Assembly (NCBI RefSeq): GCF_014635025.1
Contig: NZ_BMCE01000003.1
Location: 62,001-126,000, forward strand
Length of the DNA stretch: 64,000 bases
From: Fictibacillus barbaricus
GTDB taxonomy: Bacteria; Bacillota; Bacilli; Bacillales; Fictibacillaceae
Reading direction: 5' to 3'
The stretch's first letter is position 1, and the number at the start of each line of letters is the position of its first letter. This document shows, in pieces, positions 32,418 through 41,716 of this stretch. The position numbers were made by a program, and so were the translations under genes. The notes under the pieces were generated by a model, which saw only the letters and a list, made by a program, of their open reading frames with translations, was not told where the DNA came from and did no database searches.

Positions 32418-33602
32418 ATGTCCGTTACAACAAAAGCGTTTGATCATCTAGTCGATGCTGTTTCAGAACAAGTGATCCATTGGCGTCGTTACTTACATGA
32501 AAACCCAGAGTTATCTTTTCAAGAAGAAAACACATCACAGTTTATCTACGAAACTTTAGAGTCATTCGGAGGGATCGAACTTTCCCGACCGACAAAAACG
32601 AGTGTGGTTGGAAGGATTCTAGGGAAACAGCCTGGAAAAGTCATTGCCATTCGGGCAGATATGGATGCATTGCCGATTCAGGAGGAGAACACCACTGAAT
32701 ATATCTCGAAGAATCCAGGTGTCATGCATGCATGTGGTCATGACGGTCATACGGCAATGCTTCTAGGTGCAGCAAAAGTTTTATCCGAGCGTAAAGATGA
32801 GATGCATGGCGAGATCAGGTTGTTTTTTCAGCACGCGGAAGAACTGTATCCTGGCGGAGCAGAAGAAATGGTTCAGGCTGGTGTTATGGATGGGGTAGAT
32901 GCTGTTATCGGCGCACATTTATGGGCACCTCTAGAGATAGGGAAGATTGGTGTTGTGTATGGCCCTATGATGGCTTCACCCGACACATTCTATATTACGG
33001 TCAAAGGGAAAGGCGGACATGCTGCACTGCCTCATCAAACGGTCGATTCCATAGCAATCGCATCACAAATCGTTACGAACCTGCAGCATATCGTCTCCAG
33101 AAACACAGATCCACTTGAACAGCTAGTCGTATCGGTTACCAAATTTACTGGCGGCACAACACATAACGTTATTCCAGGATCTGTTGAAATTCTAGGTACG
33201 GTTCGAAGTTTTGATGCAGAAATCCGTCAATCGGTTCCTCAAACCATTGAGCGTATTGTAAAAGGGATTACTGAGGCACACGGAGCAGATTATGACTTTG
33301 ATTATGAATTTGGATACCGCCCTGTAATCAATGATCATCAAGTGACACAAGTTATTGAAGATACAATCGTGGAGGTCTATGGAGAAAAAACGCTGGACCG
33401 GATGAAACCAAATATGGGCGGTGAAGACTTCTCGGCATTCCAGCAGAAAGCGGGTGGCTGCTTCTTTTATATTGGAGCGGGAAATCCCGAAAAAGAAGCG
33501 GTCTATCCGCATCACCATGCACGCTTCGAAATTGATGAAGATGCCTTAGAAAAGGGAGTCAGAATTTTTGTTCACGCAGCATTCAATTTATTAAAACAAT
33601 AG
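32418..33602 (+). CDS. M20 family amidohydrolase (AbgB/YxeP-like)
   Basis: A 394-residue amidohydrolase of the aminoacylase/N-acetyl-diaminopimelate deacetylase type. RADMDALPIQEEN, MHACGHDGHTAMLLGAA, QHAEELYPGGAEEM, GKGGHAALPHQTVD and GGEDFSAFQ mark the metal-binding and dimer domains. Such enzymes hydrolyse N-acyl amino acids. The substrate is probably linked to the symporter downstream. The start has GGGAGAG upstream. Confidence 0.87.
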   Translation: MSVTTKAFDHLVDAVSEQVIHWRRYLHENPELSFQEENTSQFIYETLESFGGIELSRPTKTSVVGRILGKQPGKVIAIRADMDALPIQEENTTEYISKNPGVMHACGHDGHTAMLLGAAKVLSERKDEMHGEIRLFFQHAEELYPGGAEEMVQAGVMDGVDAVIGAHLWAPLEIGKIGVVYGPMMASPDTFYITVKGKGGHAALPHQTVDSIAIASQIVTNLQHIVSRNTDPLEQLVVSVTKFTGGTTHNVIPGSVEILGTVRSFDAEIRQSVPQTIERIVKGITEAHGADYDFDYEFGYRPVINDHQVTQVIEDTIVEVYGEKTLDRMKPNMGGEDFSAFQQKAGGCFFYIGAGNPEKEAVYPHHHARFEIDEDALEKGVRIFVHAAFNLLKQ

Positions 33603-33620
33603 GTTGGGGAGGGATAAGGA

Positions 33621-33824
33621 TTGAACACATTTATTAAATTATTAGCGTTAATACCGTTTGCTGGACTATTAATAGGCACTTATTTTGCTAACAAGGTTAC
33701 TCCTTACCTTTTTGGAATGCCTTTCTTGCTTGCCTATTGTGTCATTTGGGTTGTTCTTACTACCTTTCTCATGATCATCATCTATAAGCTTGATCCTAGA
33801 AACAAGGAGAGTGAAATGGAATGA
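33621..33824 (+). CDS. DUF3311 small membrane protein (second copy)
   Basis: A 67-residue two-helix membrane protein with TTG start and GGGGAGGG upstream. FIKLLALIPFAGLLIGTYFAN and FLLAYCVIWVVLTTFLMIIIYKLDP are the helices. Its stop overlaps the symporter start by 4 bases. Same family and same position next to a symporter as the gene at 19770. Confidence 0.82.
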   Translation: MNTFIKLLALIPFAGLLIGTYFANKVTPYLFGMPFLLAYCVIWVVLTTFLMIIIYKLDPRNKESEME

Positions 33825-35293
33825 ATGCTGCACTAGTCATTATTTTTGCCGTCATGATCATGTCGATCTATCTTGGAATACGTGCAAAAAAAGGGAAAGA
33901 CATGGACCTCGAGCAGTGGACAGTCGGAGGTCGAGGATTCGGTACCATCTTTGTGTTCTTGCTTATGGCAGGAGAGATCTATACAACGTTTACTTTCCTT
34001 GGCGGAAGCGGATGGGCGTACGGCAAGGGAGGCCCTACGTTCTATATAATCGGTTATGGCTGTCTGGCTTACATTATGTCGTACTTCTTGCTTCCAAAGA
34101 TCTGGCGTTATGCAAAAGATAACAATCTCTTATCACAGTCCGATTTTTTTGTCAGTAAATACAAGAGTCCTTATCTAGGCATCTTCGTTTCTTTAGTTGG
34201 TGTAGTAGCTATGATTCCATATTTCGTTCTTCAGCTAAAGGGTCTAGGAATTATTGTTTCAGAAGCATCATACGGAACAATCTCGCCTACTATCGCGATT
34301 TGGATAGGTCTTACAGTTGTTACTGTGTATGTTATGGTTTCTGGTATACATGGTTCCGCCTGGACCGCCGTGGCAAAGGATATTTTAATACTTGTCGTTG
34401 TGTTGTTTCTAGGGATCTATCTGCCTATTCATTATTATGGCGGTATCCAGCCGATGTTTGAAGCAGTGGAAGCCGCAAAACCAGGGTTTCTTGCTCTTCC
34501 GGAGACTGGCATGAGTCCTTCTTGGTTTGCAACAACTATCCTTCTCACGGCATTAGGCTTCTATATGTGGCCTCATACATTTGGTTCGGTTTATTCTGCA
34601 CAGAATGAAAAGGTATTTAGAAAGAATGCGATCTTCATGCCTATCTATCAATTAATCCTTTTATTTGTTTTCTTTGTCGGGTTTGCAGCCATTCTGCAGG
34701 TTCCAGGGCTAGAAGGACCGGAAGCTGATCTAGCCTTACTAAGGATTTCTATTGAAACATTTGACCCTTGGGTCGTTGGGGTAATCGGTGCAGCAGGTAT
34801 TCTTACTGCACTCGTTCCAGGCTCTATGATCTTGATGGCTGCCGCAACTCTCTTAGCGAAAAATGTTTATCAAGTTTTAAATCCAAAAGTAACTGACCAG
34901 CAAGTATCAAAAACTGCTCGTTACCTTGTTCCCGTTGTAGCACTAATTGCTGTATTCTTTACATTTAAAGGCGGAAACACGCTTGTAACGTTGTTGCTGA
35001 TGGGGTATAGCCTGGTAACACAGCTCTTTCCAACACTTGCGTTCAGCTTGATGAAGAATAATTTTGTAACAAAGCAAGGTGCATTTGCCGGTATTGCAGC
35101 AGGGGTAGCAACAGTGGCATATGTAACCATTACAGGATCTACGGTAGGCTCGCTTCTTCCATTCCTGCCACAGGCGATTCAAGATTTTAACGTAGGAATC
35201 ATTGCGATGATCCTTAATATTATCGTTTTAACAGTAGTAAGTCTTTTAACCAAACCAATGTCGGTAACCAGCAGAAAAACAAAAACAGCATAA
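33821..35293 (+). CDS. sodium:solute symporter (SSS family, second copy)
   Basis: A 490-residue permease of about 13 membrane helices. WTVGGRGFGTIFVFLLMAGEIYTTFTFLGG, YGCLAYIMSYFLLPKIWRY and FYMWPHTFGSVYSAQN are aligned with the paralogue at 18267. It presumably imports the substrate of the two M20 hydrolases. Ends with a strong terminator. Confidence 0.87.
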   Translation: MNAALVIIFAVMIMSIYLGIRAKKGKDMDLEQWTVGGRGFGTIFVFLLMAGEIYTTFTFLGGSGWAYGKGGPTFYIIGYGCLAYIMSYFLLPKIWRYAKDNNLLSQSDFFVSKYKSPYLGIFVSLVGVVAMIPYFVLQLKGLGIIVSEASYGTISPTIAIWIGLTVVTVYVMVSGIHGSAWTAVAKDILILVVVLFLGIYLPIHYYGGIQPMFEAVEAAKPGFLALPETGMSPSWFATTILLTALGFYMWPHTFGSVYSAQNEKVFRKNAIFMPIYQLILLFVFFVGFAAILQVPGLEGPEADLALLRISIETFDPWVVGVIGAAGILTALVPGSMILMAAATLLAKNVYQVLNPKVTDQQVSKTARYLVPVVALIAVFFTFKGGNTLVTLLLMGYSLVTQLFPTLAFSLMKNNFVTKQGAFAGIAAGVATVAYVTITGSTVGSLLPFLPQAIQDFNVGIIAMILNIIVLTVVSLLTKPMSVTSRKTKTA

Positions 35294-35301
35294 AAAAACA
35301 T

Positions 35302-35333
35302 AATAAGGCTGCGGATGCAGTCTTATTTTTTTT
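35302..35333 (+). terminator. terminator of the M20-symporter operon
   Basis: AATAAGGCTGC / GCAGTCTTATT stem (one GU), four-base loop, T-run of eight. Confidence 0.92.
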
Positions 35334-35513
35334 GCAAAAAATACGCCTCAAGTCTTATAACACATTACTTCTTGAAGCCATGGTTATTTTAGGAAGGTTT
35401 AGATAAGGTAATAATAGAAACATATAATATGTAAACTTTTTTATTTAAAACGAAACTCTCAAACTTGTACGTTCGTATGAATAGAAAAGAGCTTATGTCA
35501 GGAGTCGATTACA

Positions 35514-36179
35514 ATGAACGGATTTTTAGCCTTTTTTATCCGCATGTTTGTTGCTATCCCAGCTTCAGCAGGAGTATGGCTGGCTAGTATTATCGGATAT
35601 GACCAGACCTACCTTATGTCTTCAGGGATTGCAATAGCTGGAGGAGCTGCCGCATATACAGCAACTTCACTTCTTCAAAAACAGCGATTCCTGAGTAACC
35701 ACCACTTATCGAGACGAGAATATAAATACATCAGAAAAAATTTAGATGAAGCACAACCTAAGATCTCACGCCTGCAGAAAGCACTGCTGTCTGTCCGAGA
35801 TCTTCCAACGCTAAAACAACGAGTAGATCTTGTTCGTGTTGTTAGAAGGATACAAAGCCTGGTCCAAAAAGAACCAAGGCGTTTTTATCAGGCAGAGCAA
35901 TTTTATTTCTCACATCTGGACTCAGCCGTTGAACTTACGGAGAAATACATGTTTTTATCCGCTCAGCCAAGAAAAACAAAGGAACTCACACAATCCTTAG
36001 TGGAAACCAAGCGAACACTTGACGAGCTGAAAGAGTACATCGAAAAGGATTTATACCATGTTTTGTCAAATGATATAGATGACCTTCATTATGAGATCGA
36101 TGTGGCGAAGTATTCGATTAAATCATTGAAAGAATCACAATCAATTAAAAAGGCAGGAGATATACATGAAAGAAAATAA
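35514..36179 (+). CDS. xpaC: XpaC-like protein
   Basis: A 221-residue protein with two N-terminal hydrophobic segments and a long helical domain, resembling XpaC (named for hydrolysis of 5-bromo-4-chloroindolyl phosphate; true role unclear). [30 protein letters not shown] and the region around [21 protein letters not shown] fit the family. It overlaps the TelA gene by 14 bases, the usual xpaC-yaaN pairing. Confidence 0.85.
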   Translation: MNGFLAFFIRMFVAIPASAGVWLASIIGYDQTYLMSSGIAIAGGAAAYTATSLLQKQRFLSNHHLSRREYKYIRKNLDEAQPKISRLQKALLSVRDLPTLKQRVDLVRVVRRIQSLVQKEPRRFYQAEQFYFSHLDSAVELTEKYMFLSAQPRKTKELTQSLVETKRTLDELKEYIEKDLYHVLSNDIDDLHYEIDVAKYSIKSLKESQSIKKAGDIHERK

Positions 36180-37341
36180 TGCACCTCAGTTCAACCATAC
36201 AGATGAACCGGAAAATCTGATGGATGACTTGCTAGCGAATCCTTTTGGAGAGAATCAACAATCTGCGGTAAAGCCGAGTGAAAATAAGCAAGTTCGTTTA
36301 ATAGATGTGCTTCCAGAAGAAAATAAGGAAAAAGCGTATCAGCTGGCTAAACAAATCGACCCAACCAATCACCAGACGATGATAACGTACGGAGCACCTG
36401 CACAGGCGAAGCTGCATTCTTTTTCTAATACGATGCTCGAGCACGTGAAAAGGAAAGACACTGGCCAGATCGGTGAGATTATCGGGGATTTGATGAGAAA
36501 GCTTCAAGATGTGAATCCTGAAGAACTAAAGTCGAACAAACCCACATTAATCGGTCGGATGTTTGGCAAGATTTCTGGTTCTGTTCAAGAAGTTCTGTCA
36601 AAATATCAAAAGACAGGCGCTCAAATTGACCGTATTTCTGTTAAGTTAGACGGAAGTAAGAATGTCCTCATGTCTGACATAGTGATGCTCGAAAAATTAT
36701 ATGAAAACAACAAAGAATACTTCCAGGCGTTAAATGTATATATTGCAGCTGGTGAATTAAAGCTGGATGAACTGAACCAGGTCACCATCCCTGAGATGAG
36801 AAGAGTCGCTGAACAAACGAACGATCAGATGAAGTTCCAGGAAGTAAATGATATGGTTCAGTTTGCGGACCGACTCGATAAGCGTGTTCATGACTTGAAA
36901 TTGAGCCGTGAGATCACGATTCAGAGTGCACCGCAAATTCGTTTGATCCAAAATACGAACCAGGCACTCGTTGAGAAAATCCAGTCCTCGATCATGACGG
37001 CAATTCCACTATGGAAGAACCAAGTGGCGATCGCACTCACACTGATTAGACAACGAAATGCGGTAGAAGCTCAGAAGCAGGTTTCCAAAACAACAAATGA
37101 ACTCTTATTGAAGAACGCAGAAATGCTTAAAACCAATACGATTGAGACCGCTAAAGAGAATGAGCGCGGCTTGATCGATATTGAAACGTTGAAGAAAACA
37201 CAGGAAAACCTTCTCACGACGCTTGAAGAAACACTTCGCATACAAGAAGAAGGCCGTATGAAGAGACGTTTGGCAGAAGAAGAACTGGCGACGATGGAGA
37301 TTGGATTGAGACAGAAACTGCTGGAGATTAAAGGAGAATAA
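36166..37341 (+). CDS. yaaN: TelA/YaaN toxic-anion resistance family protein
   Basis: A 391-residue coiled-coil protein of the TelA family, associated with resistance to tellurite, lantibiotics and other envelope stress. Conserved regions include [32 protein letters not shown] and [40 protein letters not shown]. No membrane helix is apparent. Coupled to xpaC and followed by a terminator. Confidence 0.88.
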   Translation: MKENNAPQFNHTDEPENLMDDLLANPFGENQQSAVKPSENKQVRLIDVLPEENKEKAYQLAKQIDPTNHQTMITYGAPAQAKLHSFSNTMLEHVKRKDTGQIGEIIGDLMRKLQDVNPEELKSNKPTLIGRMFGKISGSVQEVLSKYQKTGAQIDRISVKLDGSKNVLMSDIVMLEKLYENNKEYFQALNVYIAAGELKLDELNQVTIPEMRRVAEQTNDQMKFQEVNDMVQFADRLDKRVHDLKLSREITIQSAPQIRLIQNTNQALVEKIQSSIMTAIPLWKNQVAIALTLIRQRNAVEAQKQVSKTTNELLLKNAEMLKTNTIETAKENERGLIDIETLKKTQENLLTTLEETLRIQEEGRMKRRLAEEELATMEIGLRQKLLEIKGE

Positions 37342-37348
37342 ATAATAG

Positions 37349-37380
37349 AAGGTACCTGCAGGAATGCAGGTGCCTTTTTA
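37349..37380 (+). terminator. terminator of the xpaC-yaaN operon
   Basis: AGGTACCTGCA / TGCAGGTGCCT stem with four-base loop and T-run. Confidence 0.92.
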
Positions 37381-37463
37381 GTGCTATAAAAGAAACCCAT
37401 AAAGTTTAATAAAATAAGTACAGTGTCTTGCATATATTTCCATGCAAAGCACTGTACTTTAAC

Positions 37464-38798
37464 TTACGAAGCTTTTACTTCTCCCTCATCACCTGTTGAA
37501 GGTTTATTACTGAAGTTGCTTATTACTATTCCGACACCCGTACCAACAATAGCTGGAAGAATCCATTGTAATCCCATTGAGGAAAGTGGGAGGTTGTCTT
37601 TCATAACTTGTATCGGGCCTAAATCAATACCAAATGCCAGTAAACCGTCCATCATGGCAAATACACCTGTAAAAAGAATTGCACTGCCGTATACTTTTTT
37701 TGAATTTTTGAAGTAACGGTTAAAAAACGTAAGTGCAATTAATACGATTGTTAATGGATAGGCTGTGACCAGAAATGGAACCGACACTTTAAGAATCTGG
37801 TTCAGTCCAAGGTTAGATAGAGTAAAGCTTACTAGTGTGACGAGCAAAACGACCATTTTGTAGCTGACTTTCGGGATCAGATTTGAGAAGTACTGGCCAC
37901 ACGCTGTTGTTAATCCAACAACTGTAGTAAAGCAAGCTAATGTAAAAATAAAACCAAGTAAGGCTGTTCCGCTTTCACCTAATAAAAGAGTGGAAGCTGC
38001 TGAAAGAATATCCGTACCATTTTCAAAAGAACCGGCTGCAGCCATCCTTCCGCCGATTAACCCCAAGCTGACATAAACCAGTGCAAGTAATGTACCCGCA
38101 ATCAAACCGGCTTTTAATGTGTAGTTTGTTAAATGCTTCCGATCCCGAACGCCTCTTTGCTGGATCGCTGTAAGAATGACAATCCCAAAAGCCAGCGCAG
38201 CAAGGGCATCCATTGTGTTGTATCCTTCAATGAACCCTGTTGAAAAGGCTCCGGATTGATAGTCAGCAGATGGTGGCTGAAGTGGAGCATCAAGTTTAAC
38301 AAATCCTGCCGCACATAGGATAACCATCGCTAAGAGCAAGGTTGGCGTAATCCAGCGTCCCATATATTTCTCCATTTTTGAAGGATTCAGGCTGACTGCA
38401 TAAGCAAGTGCGAAAAAGCAAACTGTGAATAAAAAAAGAATAAGTCCTGCGTTAGAATTATTGCTTAAGAACGGTTTGAGACCCATTTCATAAGCGACAT
38501 TTGCGTTTCTTGGTATAGCCAGGAATGGTCCGATGCTTAAATAGATCACTACCATGAAGATAGTGCTGAAAACCGGATGGACTCGATTGCCGATTGTTTG
38601 AACGCCTCCTTTTACGAGGGAAACGGCATATAATACGGCAAAAGGAAGTCCAACACCTGTAACGATAAATCCTGTCATGGCGAGCCAGTATGATGATCCA
38701 GCTTCTGCTCCCAAAAATGGCGGGAAGATTAGATTTCCTGCTCCAAAAAACATCGAAAATAACATAAGTCCAACAAAAACGGTGTCCATCTTTCTCAC
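37464..38798 (-). CDS. brnQ: branched-chain amino acid carrier BrnQ
   Basis: A 444-residue permease with about 12 membrane helices importing leucine, isoleucine and valine with sodium. The N terminus has FVGLMLFSMFFGAGNLIFPPFLG (about 7-29), the conserved signature of the LIVCS family. The GTG start has AAAGGAGAG upstream. An isoleucine-type T-box leader lies directly upstream, so expression should rise when charged isoleucyl-tRNA falls. Confidence 0.92.
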   Translation of the reverse strand: MRKMDTVFVGLMLFSMFFGAGNLIFPPFLGAEAGSSYWLAMTGFIVTGVGLPFAVLYAVSLVKGGVQTIGNRVHPVFSTIFMVVIYLSIGPFLAIPRNANVAYEMGLKPFLSNNSNAGLILFLFTVCFFALAYAVSLNPSKMEKYMGRWITPTLLLAMVILCAAGFVKLDAPLQPPSADYQSGAFSTGFIEGYNTMDALAALAFGIVILTAIQQRGVRDRKHLTNYTLKAGLIAGTLLALVYVSLGLIGGRMAAAGSFENGTDILSAASTLLLGESGTALLGFIFTLACFTTVVGLTTACGQYFSNLIPKVSYKMVVLLVTLVSFTLSNLGLNQILKVSVPFLVTAYPLTIVLIALTFFNRYFKNSKKVYGSAILFTGVFAMMDGLLAFGIDLGPIQVMKDNLPLSSMGLQWILPAIVGTGVGIVISNFSNKPSTGDEGEVKAS

Positions 38799-38830
38799 AA
38801 GTAATCTCTCCTTTTATTGTTTTTGAACAT

Positions 38831-39090
38831 AAAAAAACCCGTCCCTATAACAGGGACGAGTTATTGCTCGCGTTACCACCCTAATTCCGCAGCTTAATAA
38901 AAAAGCCAGCGGCACTCAGTCAACGTACGATCATACGTGTTCCATTGTAACGGAGGACGACCCGTCAAAGCTTACATGATCAGCTTTGCATCTCAGAGAT
39001 GATTTTCGGATAGGCCTGAACATCGGCTTTCACCAAGCGCCGATTCTCTGGGGAACAGGGATCATATCTTACTCTTTCTCGTCATTGATT
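38831..39090 (-). ncRNA. T-box leader of brnQ (Ile specifier)
   Basis: Reading the minus strand, the T-box sequence is AGGGTGGTAACGCGAG, followed by the terminator CGTCCCTG / CAGGGACG-type stem and a T-run (38831-38860). Upstream stem I has AGAGA-like and GGTGAAAGCC elements. The specifier loop reads GAAAATCATC, in which ATC (Ile) is preceded by GAA and followed by A, as in other T-boxes. This fits control of a branched-chain amino acid transporter. A short spacer to the brnQ start follows. Confidence 0.9.
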
Positions 39091-39197
39091 TTAATATTAA
39101 TAGTAAATTTAGCACCAGAAAATCAAGAAGTCAATATTAATTTTGAATTGATCGAAAATTAGGAACGGTTATATCTGCTCGGTATGCAATAAGAACC

Positions 39198-39737
39198 CTA
39201 CGGTAAAAGCAACCCCATCATAATGGTGTTACAATAAGCGCCATTCACAAAATTATCTTGCTTTAACAATCCTTCTACTTCAAAACCTAACTTCTTATAC
39301 AGTTCGATAGCCACCTTATTATTCTCATTCGTCACCAGGCTGATCTTTTTTGTAATGCCATTTTGTCTTGCCCACTCCAAAAGTTCATTCATTAAAATCT
39401 TCCCTAGCCCCATGCCTGTGTATTTTTGAGATATAACGATTCCGAGTGTCCCAACATGTTTAGTCCGTTCTTTTTGTGATGAGTTGATCGTGGCAATCGC
39501 GATAATTTCAGAATGGATTGCCGCAAGGAGCATTATCGAGTTTGGTTCACTAGAGGTTGCGGTGATGTACTCCTTGTAGTCTTGAATATCCCGTTTGAAC
39601 TCACCAGCTCCAAAGGATAGAAAATCGCTCTCACCGCCAACAACATTATAAAAGTTGATCATGTTTTGGGCATCTTCGTGTCCGGCTTCCCGAATCGTCA
39701 CTTCTAGATTATTTTTTATGGTTACATTTCGCATCAT
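39198..39737 (-). CDS. GNAT-family N-acetyltransferase
   Basis: A 179-residue acetyltransferase. The acetyl-CoA loop is in LGIVISQKYTGMGLGKILMNELLEWA (about 99-124), and the C terminus has NNKVAIELYKKLGFEVEG (about 140-157). The acceptor is unknown. Two ATG codons start the frame; its promoter region is shared with no other gene. Confidence 0.88.
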   Translation of the reverse strand: MMRNVTIKNNLEVTIREAGHEDAQNMINFYNVVGGESDFLSFGAGEFKRDIQDYKEYITATSSEPNSIMLLAAIHSEIIAIATINSSQKERTKHVGTLGIVISQKYTGMGLGKILMNELLEWARQNGITKKISLVTNENNKVAIELYKKLGFEVEGLLKQDNFVNGAYCNTIMMGLLLP

Positions 39738-39913
39738 TTCAGCTTCTTTCTGTTCAGATATGTAAGTTAAATATAACCTATCATTCTATTCATGGTACAA
39801 CCTTGATATTCATGATTTTTTGATTAAATTTTTTTACAAAAGTGTAATGCAACTCCTATTACCTCGCATAGAATATGAGGATTTTATTATTTCAAAAGAA
39901 TAGGAGATAGGGA

Positions 39914-40660
39914 ATGAAAACGAAAAAGATAGTTATTGGTTTATTGATGTTTTGTTTTATGTTCTTATTCGTGCAGCCCGCAAAAGCAGCAGCTTCCTCT
40001 TTTATCATCATAAACAAATCTACAAATCAGCTGGCGTATTTCGAGAACAATAAATTATCCAAAGTATTTAAAGTGGCAACAGGTAAACTGCCATCTTATA
40101 CACCTGAAGGTAAATTTAAAATCGTAAACAAGATCACAAACAGGCCTTATTATTCAGGTAACATTCCTGGCGGAGATCCGCGAAACCCGTTAGGAAACAG
40201 GTGGCTCGGTCTTAATGCTCGAGGAACATGGGGAACGACTTATGCCATTCATGGAAACAACAACGCGAGTTCAATCGGAAAATATATAAGTGCAGGCTGT
40301 ATCCGCATGTACAACAACGAAGTGCAGTGGCTTTATGCCAGGATTCCTGTAAACACGCCAGTCGTCATAACGACATCAGGCAAGTCATTCCCGGCGCTCG
40401 CGGCAGCCAATGGATATAAAATAACAAACGGTTCAACCGTACCTGTATTCTCTGTCGTGAACCTGAAGAAGGGAAGCCGTGGTGCAGAAGTTATGGAACT
40501 GCAGCGCAGACTTACAAACCTAGGATACAGCACAAAAGGGATTGATGGAGTATTTGGAGCGAATACAGATGCAGCAGTACGTAAGTTTCAGAAAGCTAAG
40601 AAGTTAACAGTAGATGGGATTGTAGGACCAGCGACTAAGAAAGCATTGGGGATGTTTTAA
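39914..40660 (+). CDS. L,D-transpeptidase with peptidoglycan-binding domain
   Basis: A 248-residue secreted cell-wall enzyme. Signal peptide at 1-26 (cleavage after QPAKAAA), YkuD catalytic domain (about 30-155) with IHGNN and the nucleophile motif SAGCIRMYN, and a C-terminal peptidoglycan-binding domain (about 183-247) with KKGSRGAEVMELQRRLTNLGY and FGANTDAAVRKFQ. It would form or edit 3-3 cross-links. Spacing and arrangement differ from LysM-containing YkuD. Confidence 0.92.
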   Translation: MKTKKIVIGLLMFCFMFLFVQPAKAAASSFIIINKSTNQLAYFENNKLSKVFKVATGKLPSYTPEGKFKIVNKITNRPYYSGNIPGGDPRNPLGNRWLGLNARGTWGTTYAIHGNNNASSIGKYISAGCIRMYNNEVQWLYARIPVNTPVVITTSGKSFPALAAANGYKITNGSTVPVFSVVNLKKGSRGAEVMELQRRLTNLGYSTKGIDGVFGANTDAAVRKFQKAKKLTVDGIVGPATKKALGMF

Positions 40661-40669
40661 AGAAGACAT

Positions 40670-40700
40670 AATCAGCCTTTATTATTAGGCTGATTTTTTT
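40670..40700 (+). terminator. terminator of the L,D-transpeptidase gene
   Basis: AATCAGCCT / AGGCTGATT stem, seven-base loop, T-run. Confidence 0.92.
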
Positions 40701-40760
40701 GTGACAAAATAAAAAACCCCGTTGACACCCTCCAATTAATCAAATAAAATGAAAAACGAG

Positions 40761-40780
40761 ATTGATAATCATTTTCAATT
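40761..40780 (+). promoter_or_regulatory. Fur box upstream of the siderophore ABC operon
   Basis: ATTGATAATCATTTTCAATT is an inverted repeat close to the Fur consensus of Bacillus (GATAATCATTATC-type). It lies 58 bases before the ATPase gene and predicts repression by Fur with iron. Confidence 0.85.
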
Positions 40781-40837
40781 GATTTCGTGATTTAGTTTTA
40801 AATAGATTTTATAACTGTTTAAAGGAGGGCGAAAAGC

Positions 40838-41650
40838 ATGTCTAGACTGTATGCTGAACATTTACAGATCTCGTATGGTGAACGGGACATTGTAAAGGAT
40901 CTCAACATTTCGATTCCTGATGGTAAGATTACAACGATTATCGGACCAAATGGCTGCGGAAAATCAACGGTTTTGAAAACGTTGTCCCGTATACTTAATC
41001 CGAAATCCGGTGTCGTTTACTTAGATGGTAAAGCGGTTAGCAAAGAATCTACTAAGAAAATCGCTCAAAAGATGGCCATTCTGCCACAGTCTCCGGATTC
41101 ACCGGAAGGACTTACTGTTGGAGAACTTGTTTCTTATGGCAGGTTTCCTTATCAAAAAGGCTTCGGCAAGCTTACAAAGAAAGATTTTGAAGTGATCGAC
41201 TGGGCGCTGCATGTTACAGGTATATCTGATTTCAAAGACCGGCCAGTAGATGCTCTTTCAGGCGGTCAGCGTCAGCGGGTTTGGATCGCTATGGCATTGG
41301 CACAAGAGACAGACATTATTCTGCTGGATGAGCCGACTACATATTTGGATTTGTCTCATCAGTTAGAGGTGCTCGAGTTATTGAATCAGTTAAATCGCGA
41401 TGAGAAGCGAACCATCGTAATGGTTATTCATGACCTCAATCATGCTGCACGTTTCGCTCACCACATGGTAGCTATGAAGGATGGTTCCATCTTAAAAGAG
41501 GGAACTGCTGAAGAAGTGATGACCCGGCCAGTCCTTCGAAATGTTTTTAACATTGATTCAGAGATCGGCCTAGATCCAAGAACGAAAAAACCAATCTGCT
41601 TAACATACGACCTCATCAAAAATGTTAAATTAGTTGAACAATTGGCGTAA
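40838..41650 (+). CDS. ferric-siderophore ABC transporter, ATP-binding protein
   Basis: A 270-residue FecE/YusV-like ATPase. Walker A is GPNGCGKSTVLK (about 37-48), the signature is LSGGQRQRVWIAMA (about 142-155) and Walker B is DIILLDEPTTYLDL. The binding site is AAAGGAGGG. It powers import of an iron chelate, probably a hydroxamate or catechol siderophore. Order ATPase-binding protein-permease-permease forms a complete importer, all on one strand. Confidence 0.92.
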   Translation: MSRLYAEHLQISYGERDIVKDLNISIPDGKITTIIGPNGCGKSTVLKTLSRILNPKSGVVYLDGKAVSKESTKKIAQKMAILPQSPDSPEGLTVGELVSYGRFPYQKGFGKLTKKDFEVIDWALHVTGISDFKDRPVDALSGGQRQRVWIAMALAQETDIILLDEPTTYLDLSHQLEVLELLNQLNRDEKRTIVMVIHDLNHAARFAHHMVAMKDGSILKEGTAEEVMTRPVLRNVFNIDSEIGLDPRTKKPICLTYDLIKNVKLVEQLA

Positions 41651-41675
41651 CCATCGCCTTTCTTTTTTACAGTTA

Positions 41676-41695
41676 ATTGAGAATGATTTTTATTG
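41676..41695 (+). promoter_or_regulatory. second Fur-box-like sequence
   Basis: ATTGAGAATGATTTTTATTG precedes the binding-protein gene by 21 bases. It partly matches the Fur consensus and may give a second iron-controlled promoter inside the operon. Confidence 0.6.
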
Positions 41696-41716
41696 TCAAA
41701 AATAGGGGGAATTCAA

